This document shows positions 28,410 to 33,897 of a stretch of DNA of 33,897 nucleotides, in pieces. The translations under genes were made by a program, and so were the position numbers. Source of the DNA: Verrucomicrobiota bacterium (lineage in GTDB: Bacteria; Verrucomicrobiota; Verrucomicrobiia; Limisphaerales; UBA8199); assembly GCA_029974925.1 (NCBI GenBank), contig JARKQH010000474.1, positions 1 through 33,897 on the forward strand, given 5' to 3'. A model generated the notes under the pieces. It worked only from the letters and a program-made list of their open reading frames with translations, searched no databases and was not told the origin of the DNA. The first letter of the stretch is position 1. Each line of letters begins with the position of its first letter.

Positions 28410-28459
28410 TTCTGCGTCTGTCTGCGTGGTCTGCGGGCCCCCGCCGTTGCACCGCCGGG
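28410..28459. repeat. 50-bp direct repeat, copy A
   Basis: TTCTGCGTCTGTCTGCGTGG... matches copy B (28736-28785) at 48 of 50 positions by eye, 326 nt apart. It ends in CCGCCGGG. GACGCAAAG precedes it here but follows copy B. Confidence 0.8.
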
Positions 28460-28540
28460 CTATTCTCGGTTGTCGCTCCGAGACAGGGAGGGGCGCGCAG
28501 AGCCCAAGAAGGATGCCCTACGCGTGACCAAGCAAAGAAG

Positions 28541-28563
28541 GGACCGCGGATTTCACGGATGAG
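28541..28563 (+). repeat. CACGGAT-type short repeat, forward arm
   Basis: GGACCGCGGATTTCACGGAT followed by GAG. The reverse complement of 28651-28681 contains GCGGTTGGCACGGATAAG, which matches the GCGG...CACGGAT.AG core of this arm at 14 of 18 positions. The two arms are inverted and about 90 nt apart. Confidence 0.55.
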
Positions 28564-28650
28564 GGAGACGCCGCACAGGGCTCCCGGTGGCGGGGCAAAG
28601 TCGCTCGTCCGGGAGGGCGCCATCCTTGCCGCCATTCTCTCCCGCTCTTT

Positions 28651-28681
28651 CTTATCCGTGCCAACCGCGTCGTCCGTGGTC
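28651..28681 (-). repeat. CACGGAT-type short repeat, inverted arm
   Basis: CTTATCCGTGCCAACCGCGT with a CGTCCGTGGTC tail is the inverted partner of 28541-28563. It contains a second, internal CACGG unit on the minus strand (GACCACGGACGACGCGG), so the repeat itself looks built of duplicated short units. Confidence 0.55.
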
Positions 28682-28735
28682 ATATCCACTGAATGGAAAC
28701 GGCTGCGGGTTGAGGCGCAGGCCGGGCCCGCCCGG

Positions 28736-28785
28736 TTCTGCGTCCGTCTGCGTGGTCTGCGGCCCCCCGCCGTTGCACCGCCGGG
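28736..28785. repeat. 50-bp direct repeat, copy B
   Basis: Second copy of the 50-bp repeat (see 28410-28459), differing at two positions. It is followed by GACGCAAAGGAACGCAGAG, whose reverse complement resembles the repeat's own TCTGCGT units. Confidence 0.8.
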
Positions 28786-28909
28786 ACGCAAAGGAACGCA
28801 GAGCTCCGGCATCACACGCCAGGCCATTACTGCCGCCACTCCTCCAGCCCGGCAACGGCAGGCGCGATGCCCCGGCTTCCGACGCGGTGTCAATCCCTCC
28901 TGCGGCGCC

Positions 28910-28937
28910 TTGCTTGATTGATTCAAGGTGTTACCCT
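28910..28937 (+). promoter_or_regulatory. TTGCTT-N16-TACCCT promoter, near-leaderless
   Basis: TTGCTT (28910-28915), 16 nt, TACCCT (28932-28937), then only 6 nt to the ATG at 28944. This is the same layout as before 22776 and 31783. It supports 28944 as the start codon rather than the far-upstream start of the ORF track. Confidence 0.5.
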
Positions 28938-28943
28938 CTCCGC

Positions 28944-30485
28944 ATGACGATTGCTGACATGCGGGTCGCTCCCCGCCCGGAGGCCCGGTGGAGAGGTTTC
29001 GGCTTGATGCCGCGGCTGCTTCTGCTGGTTTTTGTGGCCTGCCTTTCCCTCGAGGTTTGCCCGGCGCAGCCGGTTGCCGAACGTGCCGCCGAGCTGGAAC
29101 TGCGCGGGCAATTCAAAGAAGCCGCCGCCCTCCTCCAAGCCGCCCTAGCCGACCCTTCCCTCGAGGCCTCAAACCGCCACGTGCTCCGTTTCGAACTGGA
29201 CCGCCTTGATCGCATCCGAAAAGACTTCCCCTACACCGCCGAGGAGTTGTTCGACGCCCTCAAAAAAAGCGTCAAAGACCTTACCCGCGAGGAATACGAC
29301 CGTTGGGTGGCGGAGGGGCGGTTCGACAGCCGCGTGATTGACGGTGAACGACGGTTCATGACTTCCAGTGTGAGCAACCTGTTCTGGCGGTATCCCGAGC
29401 TCAACCCGCGCCGCATGCCCCCCAAAGACACCCGGGCCCTGGAAAAGGCCCGGTGGGAACACTGCGTGGCCATCCGGCAGGCCGCGGTGGCGGAGAAGAA
29501 ACCTTATGTCCTGCCCAAACGCTTCCGGATGACGATGAAGGTGACCGCCAAACCCGGCGCCGCCCCCGCCGGCGAGATGGTCCGCGCGTGGCTCCCCATC
29601 CCGCGCGAATACCCGTTTCAAACCGACTTCACGCTCATCACCTCCACGCCACGCGCCATCCAGGTTGCGCCGGCCGACAGTCCGATTCGGTCCGTGTTTC
29701 TCGAACAACCGGCTCGAAAGAACCAACCCACCGTCTTCGAGGTGGTTTACGATTACACCACCTACGGCGTGTGGTTCCAAGTGGACCCCGCCCTGGTCAA
29801 GCCCTGCGAGCGGCAGGACCCCGTGTTCGAGACCTACACCCGCGAGGCGCCGCACGTCGTCTTTACGCCCGAAATCCGGGCCCTGTCGGAAACCATCGCC
29901 GGTTCCGAAACCAATGGTTTTCTGAAGGCCAAAATGTTCCACGATTGGATCGCCGAGAACATCCAATACAGCTACGCCATCGAGTACTCCACCATTCGCA
30001 ACATCAGCGATTACTGCCGCGCCCGCCGCTACGGCGATTGCGGCCAGGAGGCTCTCCTGTTCATCACCCTCTGCCGCCTCAACGGCATCCCGGCCCGCTG
30101 GCAATCCGGCTGGAACACGTTCCCCGGCGCCAAGTCCATTCACGATTGGGCCGAGATTTATCTCCCGCCTTACGGCTGGATGCCGGTGGACCCGTATATG
30201 GGCATTTTCGCCATGCGATACGCCACCAGCCTCTCCCCGGACCAACGGCGCGACATTCGCGACTTCTATTTCGGCGGCCTGGACGCCTATCGCATGGCCG
30301 CCAACTCCGACCACAACCAGGACCTCACGCCGCCCAAACGCTCGCTGCGCTCGGATAACGTGGATTTTCAGCGCGGCGAACTCGAATGGGGCGACCAAAA
30401 CATCTATTTCGACCAATACTCCTACAGCCTCACGGTGAAGGAAGTGCCGCTGAAAAACCCGGCCCGATTGCGCCCGGCACCCTGA
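28944..30485 (+). CDS. Exported transglutaminase-like protein
   Basis: 513 aa from ATG at 28944. A later ATG at 29007, preceded by GGAGAGG, would give a tidier signal peptide (MPRLLLLVFVACLSLEVCPAQP) and is the main alternative. After the signal comes a short helical segment (VAERAAELELRGQFKEAAALLQAAL). A beta-rich region then spans ~190-300 (RFRMTMKVTAKPGAAPAGEMVRAWLPIP). The transglutaminase core has C366 in 'YGDCGQEALLFITLCRLNGIPARW', H400 in 'SIHDWAEIYLPPYGWMPVDP' and D416, a full Cys-His-Asp triad. Bacterial members act as peptidases or protein cross-linking enzymes in the envelope; which applies here is unknown. The first 119 codons of the track's ORF are repeat sequence. Confidence 0.9.
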   Translation: MTIADMRVAPRPEARWRGFGLMPRLLLLVFVACLSLEVCPAQPVAERAAELELRGQFKEAAALLQAALADPSLEASNRHVLRFELDRLDRIRKDFPYTAEELFDALKKSVKDLTREEYDRWVAEGRFDSRVIDGERRFMTSSVSNLFWRYPELNPRRMPPKDTRALEKARWEHCVAIRQAAVAEKKPYVLPKRFRMTMKVTAKPGAAPAGEMVRAWLPIPREYPFQTDFTLITSTPRAIQVAPADSPIRSVFLEQPARKNQPTVFEVVYDYTTYGVWFQVDPALVKPCERQDPVFETYTREAPHVVFTPEIRALSETIAGSETNGFLKAKMFHDWIAENIQYSYAIEYSTIRNISDYCRARRYGDCGQEALLFITLCRLNGIPARWQSGWNTFPGAKSIHDWAEIYLPPYGWMPVDPYMGIFAMRYATSLSPDQRRDIRDFYFGGLDAYRMAANSDHNQDLTPPKRSLRSDNVDFQRGELEWGDQNIYFDQYSYSLTVKEVPLKNPARLRPAP

Positions 30486-30531
30486 GCCCAGCGAGGCCAA
30501 CAAATCAAAAACCTCCCGACCTCTATCACTT

Positions 30532-31734
30532 ATGGACTCCCTGCCCACTGTCCTGCTCAAGCCGGGGGAGGCGGACCGCATCGTCGCGGGCCACCCCTGG
30601 GTCTATGGCACTTCGATCCTGCGTCTGAGCCGTCCCGCCGCCGATGGCGAGCTGGTGCAGGTCAAAGACCATCGTCAGCGCCTGCTGGGAAGCGGGTTCT
30701 TCAATTCCCATTCAAAAATCCACGTGCGGCTGCTCTCGCCCGACCGCATTCAACCGGACCAGGCCTTTTTCGAGGAGCGCATCCGCCTGGCCCTCGAAGT
30801 TCGCCGCCGGCACCTCCCTGGCGCCTCTTCGTTCCGCGTGGTGAATGCCGAAAGCGACTTTCTCAGCGGCTTGATCGTGGACAAATACGAAGACGTGCTC
30901 GTGGTGCAGATCAGCTCGCTGGGGATGGACCAGCGCAAGTCTCTGATTGTCGAGGCGCTCCAACGCGTCTTTTCGCCCCGCGCCATACTCGAGCGGGGGG
31001 ACATGGCTTCGCGCAAATTTGAAGGCCTTCCGGACGCGGGCGGCCTGCTCCAGGGCCAACTGGAGGGTCCCCTCACCGTCAACCTCAATGGCCTGAAGTT
31101 CGAGACCGACCTGGCGGCCGGCCACAAAACCGGCCTTTACCTGGATCAGCAAACCAACTATCAGCGCGTCGCCGGCCTGGCGGACCGGGGCCAGGTGCTC
31201 GATGCGTTCAGCTTCCTGGGCGGCTTTGGCCTGCATGCGGCGCGCGCCGGCGCTGAGCACGTGCATTTTCTGGACCAAAGCCCGGAGGCGATCGCCGCCG
31301 CCCGGCGCAATGCGTCCCTGAATGGACTGACCGACAAATGTTCCTTCGAGAGTGTCAACGTGTTTGACTGGCTCAAGGCCCAGACCGCCACCCGGCCGCA
31401 TGAGAAGCTCATTCCGCGCTGGGATGCCATCATCCTCGATCCGCCTTCCTTCACCCGCAATCGCGCGGCGGTGCCCGACGCCCTGCGCGGCTACAAGGAA
31501 ATTCACCTGCGCTCTCTAAAGCTGTTGAAACCCGGCGGCACACTCGCCACGTTTTGCTGTTCGCACCATGTCCCGGCCAATCTCTTTCGAGACACCGTGT
31601 TGTCCGCCGCTTACGATGCCCGGCGCATCCTGCGCCAAGTGGCCACCTTTTCCCAAGGGCCGGACCATCCCATCATCCCGATGATTCCGGAAACCGAGTA
31701 CCTGAAGGGCTTCGCTTTCGAGCTGGTGCGGTAA
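30532..31734 (+). CDS. rlmI: Class I rRNA (cytosine-C5) methyltransferase, RlmI-like
   Basis: 400 aa, the usual length of RlmI, which methylates C1962 of 23S rRNA with SAM in E. coli. Residues 1-80 form the N-terminal PUA domain (LKPGEADRIVAGHPWVYGTSILR ... VKDHRQRLLGSGFFNSHSKI). A middle domain follows (FRVVNAESDFLSGLIVDKYEDVLVVQ). The Rossmann methyltransferase part has motif I 'VLDAFSFLGGFGLHAARAGA', the acidic ribose-binding 'VHFLDQSPEAI', and motif IV 'IILDPPSF'. 'GYKEIHLRSLKLLKPGG' and 'FCCSHHV' are the family C-terminal motifs; the Cys there is expected to be catalytic. It follows the transglutaminase gene by 46 nt. The exact target nucleotide in this organism is inferred from the family. 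Confidence 0.92.
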   Translation: MDSLPTVLLKPGEADRIVAGHPWVYGTSILRLSRPAADGELVQVKDHRQRLLGSGFFNSHSKIHVRLLSPDRIQPDQAFFEERIRLALEVRRRHLPGASSFRVVNAESDFLSGLIVDKYEDVLVVQISSLGMDQRKSLIVEALQRVFSPRAILERGDMASRKFEGLPDAGGLLQGQLEGPLTVNLNGLKFETDLAAGHKTGLYLDQQTNYQRVAGLADRGQVLDAFSFLGGFGLHAARAGAEHVHFLDQSPEAIAAARRNASLNGLTDKCSFESVNVFDWLKAQTATRPHEKLIPRWDAIILDPPSFTRNRAAVPDALRGYKEIHLRSLKLLKPGGTLATFCCSHHVPANLFRDTVLSAAYDARRILRQVATFSQGPDHPIIPMIPETEYLKGFAFELVR

Positions 31735-31746
31735 CGCCCGCGCCCC

Positions 31747-31774
31747 TTGCCTTATTTCCGCCGACGACTACCTT
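31747..31774 (+). promoter_or_regulatory. TTGCCT-N16-TACCTT promoter, near-leaderless
   Basis: TTGCCT (31747-31752), 16 nt, TACCTT (31769-31774), then 8 nt to the ATG at 31783. It sits in the 48-nt gap after rlmI, so the SGNH hydrolase gene probably has its own promoter. Confidence 0.5.
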
Positions 31775-31782
31775 ACGGGCCG

Positions 31783-32916
31783 ATGAACCGACTGAGTCTC
31801 ACCGCAAAACTGACGGCATGGGTTGTCCTGTTCGGGGTGCATGAAACCGCCACCGCAGCCGCGCCGACCGCTCAAGAAGCGCGCCAATCACCCGCCTTGG
31901 TTTGGACCGATATCCGCCAGTTGGGTGTTGAAGGCCGCGGCTGGACCGATACGAAAGACTATTACGATCGGCTGCCCGCCAAAGCCGAAACCACGGTCCG
32001 GCCGCCGGTGTGGAACCTGGCGCGCAACTCCGCCGGCCTGCTTGTCCGCTTTCGCTCCGATGCGAGCGCGATCCATGCGCGCTGGGCTCTCACATCTCCC
32101 AACCTCGCCATGCCCCACATGCCCGCCACCGGCGTCAGCGGCCTGGACCTTTACGTCAAGATGCCGGGCGGCTCATGGCACTGGCTGGCGGTCGGCCAGC
32201 CGAAGGCCCAAACCAATGAGGTCGAACTCGTCAGCGGTCTTCCCGAGGGCGAGCGCGAGTACTTGTTGTACCTGCCCCTCTACAATGGCACGCGGTTCGT
32301 CGAACTCGGCGTGCCGGCCGGGTCGCGGCTCCAGCCAGCCGGCCCGTGGGGTCCCGGCCGGCGCAAGCCAATTGTTTTCTATGGCACATCCATTCTCCAG
32401 GGTGGCTGCGCCTCCCGGCCGGGCATGTGCCACAGCGCCATCGTCGGCCGCCGCTTGAACTGGCCCACGCTCAACCTGGGTTTTTCGGGCAACGGCAAAA
32501 TGGAACCCGAGCTGGCGGACCTGCTGGCGGAACTGGACCCCGCCGTTTATGTGCTGGATTGCCTGCCCAACATGCTCGGTCGCGAGGTGGCCGAGCGGGT
32601 CGTTCCCTTTGTCCGCCGGCTTCGCGCCGCTCACCCGGAGACCCCGATTGTGCTGGTGGAGGACCGCACCTATGCCAATGCCTTTTTGCTTCCGGAAAAG
32701 CAAGCCCGGCACGACCAGAGTCGCCGCGCCCTCCGGGAGGCCTGGCGCCAGCTCAGGAAGGAAGGCGTCAAACACCTCTATTATATGCCCGGCGACTCGT
32801 TAATCGGCGGAGATGGCGAAGGCACCGTGGACGGCTCGCATCCAACCGACCTGGGTTTTATGCGCCAGGCCGATGCCTTCATCAAGACCCTCCGTCCCCT
32901 CCTCAAAGCAAAATGA
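31783..32916 (+). CDS. Exported SGNH/GDSL hydrolase with GxDLY N-terminal domain
   Basis: 377 aa from ATG at 31783; the track's TTG start lies inside the promoter. The hydrophobic N-terminus (LTAKLTAWVVLFGVHETATAAA) is a signal peptide. Residues ~35-185 form the beta domain whose hallmark 'GVSGLDLYVK' (120-124) is the GxDLY motif. The SGNH domain has the nucleophile S203 in 'FYGTSILQGGCASRPG', the oxyanion Gly/Asn blocks 'NLGFSGNGKME' and 'LDCLPNM', and catalytic D350/H353 in 'DGSHPTDLGF'. Known proteins of this architecture deacylate carbohydrates or other esters outside the cytosol; the substrate is not known. The stop overlaps the next start (ATGA), so the downstream gene is translationally coupled. 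Confidence 0.93.
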   Translation: MNRLSLTAKLTAWVVLFGVHETATAAAPTAQEARQSPALVWTDIRQLGVEGRGWTDTKDYYDRLPAKAETTVRPPVWNLARNSAGLLVRFRSDASAIHARWALTSPNLAMPHMPATGVSGLDLYVKMPGGSWHWLAVGQPKAQTNEVELVSGLPEGEREYLLYLPLYNGTRFVELGVPAGSRLQPAGPWGPGRRKPIVFYGTSILQGGCASRPGMCHSAIVGRRLNWPTLNLGFSGNGKMEPELADLLAELDPAVYVLDCLPNMLGREVAERVVPFVRRLRAAHPETPIVLVEDRTYANAFLLPEKQARHDQSRRALREAWRQLRKEGVKHLYYMPGDSLIGGDGEGTVDGSHPTDLGFMRQADAFIKTLRPLLKAK

Positions 32917-33812
32917 AGCAAGCTGCGCCTGACTCCAAGTCCTCCCCCGCGAAGAAAAGCCCCGCGGCTGCGCCTTCCCTGCCGCCCGGCCTGCGCCGCT
33001 TTTTCTATTTCACCGCGGCCGTGACCGGGGCGGCAATCATGATCGTCGAGATTCTCGGCGCCAAAATGCTCTCGCCTTACATCGGCACGTCTCACTTTGT
33101 CTGGACCGCGCAAATCGCCGTCACTCTCGTGGCCTTGGCGGGGGGGTACTATGCCGGCGGGCGCCTGGCCGACCGGTCACAACAGCCGCATTGGCTCTAC
33201 GGCGCCATCCTTGGCGCCGCCGTTTATCTTGCGCTGACCGTCTTGGTCGTCGAGCATATCGCTTACTGGTGCCTGGATTTCAACCTCGCCGTGGGTTCCT
33301 TGCTGGCTTCCGCGCTGCTCTATTTCGTCCCCCTCAGCCTTTTGGCCATGACCGGCCCCTTCCTGGTTCGCGTCATCACCTCTTCGGTGGCGGGGGTGGG
33401 CGGCAACGTCGGCCGCCTGACCTCGATCAGCACCCTCGGGAGTTTCGGCGGAACCCTGCTGATCGGTTACGTCCTCATCCCGTTCCTTCCCAACTCGGTG
33501 ACCATGTATGTCACCTCGCTGGCGTTGATGCTGCTGAGCCTGGTTTACTTCGTGGGATTCCGTCGCCGCGCCACAGCGCCTGTCATGATCGCCCTGCTGA
33601 CGCTCGCAGCCGTCGGCGTTCCCTTGCGCCGATCCTTCAACCACAACTACCGGCTGGTCATCGAACGGTTTCGCGCCAATTCACACTTCGGCCAGATTCA
33701 AATCCTTGACCATCGCCAGAAGCCGATTCGCTATTTCCTCAACGATAACCTGATTCAACCTAAATTCCGCAGTTGGAGGGTAAGTTTTCATGCGGTGGGG
33801 GCTCCGATTTGA
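32913..33812 (+). CDS. Spermidine-synthase-like polytopic membrane protein, 3' end disrupted
   Basis: 299 aa as read. A Lys/Pro/Ala-rich start is followed by about seven transmembrane helices (from FFYFTAAVTGAAIMIVEILGAKMLSPYIG to APVMIALLTLAAVGVPL), the membrane half of the fused MFS/spermidine synthase family. 'FGQIQILDHRQKPIRYFLNDNLIQ' is the beginning of the soluble aminopropyltransferase-like half, where the family normally continues for about 200 more residues with the SAM-binding fold. After 'NLIQ' the frame instead reads PKFRSWRVSFHAVGAPI and stops. I interpret this as an insertion at about 33759 (see the next feature), so the gene is probably inactive, or ends as a truncated membrane protein. 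The start overlaps the SGNH stop. Confidence 0.8.
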   Translation: MKQAAPDSKSSPAKKSPAAAPSLPPGLRRFFYFTAAVTGAAIMIVEILGAKMLSPYIGTSHFVWTAQIAVTLVALAGGYYAGGRLADRSQQPHWLYGAILGAAVYLALTVLVVEHIAYWCLDFNLAVGSLLASALLYFVPLSLLAMTGPFLVRVITSSVAGVGGNVGRLTSISTLGSFGGTLLIGYVLIPFLPNSVTMYVTSLALMLLSLVYFVGFRRRATAPVMIALLTLAAVGVPLRRSFNHNYRLVIERFRANSHFGQIQILDHRQKPIRYFLNDNLIQPKFRSWRVSFHAVGAPI

Positions 33813-33897
33813 GTTGGGAGGGGCACGTCGAACATCTGGCCTTTCAACTGCGGCGCAGTTGCGGCCAACCACGCGCAAACCCGCTGGTAGCCGGCCC
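33759..33897. mobile_element. Possible edge of an inserted element (contig end)
   Basis: From CCTAAATTCCGCAGTTGG onward the sequence stops matching the expected spermidine-synthase coding. CCGCAGTTG (33767-33775) recurs inverted as CAACTGCGG (33845-33853) and directly as CGCAGTTG (33854-33861); the last two form a perfect AACTGCG-G-CGCAGTT palindrome. Repeated sub-terminal motifs and an assembly ending within the element are both typical of a multicopy IS or MITE. No transposase coding is in view. Confidence 0.4.

Larger units (their letters stand above)
28047..28943. other. Gene-free repeat island
   Basis: About 900 nt with no credible gene. The plus-strand ORFs here (28197-28562, 28253-28921, and the first 119 codons of 28587-30485) translate repeats such as 'FCVCLRGLRAPAVAPPG' and 'FCVRLRGLRPPAVAPPG'. 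It contains a possible hairpin after the AAA gene, an 8-bp-period purine array, two near-identical 50-bp copies, and inverted partners of short motifs (GACGCAAAG, CACGGAT), each listed separately. Such material looks like dispersed non-autonomous repeats. Confidence 0.7.

Noticed and set aside
28253-28921. 222-aa plus-strand ORF in the repeat island
   Set aside because: It translates the 50-bp repeats twice (FCVCLRGLRAP / FCVRLRGLRPP) and has no other coding signs.

Overview
The window is GC-rich, gene-dense bacterial chromosome with no tRNA, rRNA, CRISPR array or complete transposase gene. Gene content points to Verrucomicrobiota, probably the Pedosphaera/Limisphaera side. The pointers are a giant secreted CotH/lamin-tail-domain protein with a 'GQLYQVDYKNDL...FFRLRLLP' type C-terminus, an SGNH hydrolase with a GxDLY N-terminal domain, a secreted FAD_oxidored/EEP/MFS cluster, and an intergenic island of degenerate short repeats. 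This assignment is inference from gene families; no marker phylogeny could be run. Both ends look like contig ends. The right end runs into what looks like the edge of an inserted element that cuts a spermidine-synthase-like membrane protein.

Layout. 191-2965 (-): secreted, probably carbohydrate-active protein. 3087-7523 (+): citramalate synthase (cimA) and valyl-tRNA synthetase (valS), 3 nt apart, so an isoleucine-synthesis enzyme sits with a branched-chain tRNA synthetase. 7582-10629 (-): lipoamide dehydrogenase, a 53-aa membrane protein that the ORF track missed, and an exported DUF11-like repeat-domain protein. 10901-18895 (+): a 2664-aa exported multidomain CotH/LTD protein. 19023-22621 (-): coupled operon of MFS transporter, exported endonuclease/exonuclease/phosphatase-fold protein and FAD-dependent oxidoreductase. 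22776-24221 (+): exported protein with a possible His/Cys clan-CD-like dyad. 24253-25554 (-): metY. 25682-28046 (+): ECF-like sigma factor, a small cationic protein overlapping it by ATGA, and a Ycf46-like AAA ATPase. 28047-28943: gene-free repeat island. 28944-33812 (+): exported transglutaminase-like protein, RlmI-like rRNA methyltransferase, GxDLY/SGNH hydrolase and the truncated spermidine-synthase-like protein.

The most interesting signals are regulatory and structural. Three genes for exported proteins (22776, 28944, 31783) share the layout TTGC-N2, 16-nt spacer, TACC(C/T)T, then only 6-8 nt to the ATG. The sigma factor gene has GTGACA-N17-TCTAAT only 5 nt before its GTG. Initiation at the usual distance would make these transcripts leaderless or nearly so. 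The repeat island holds a clean 8-bp-period purine array, two 50-bp copies matching at 48 positions, and inverted partners. The sigma / small protein / AAA-ATPase operon and the possible clan-CD-like exported protein are the best candidates for poorly described biology.
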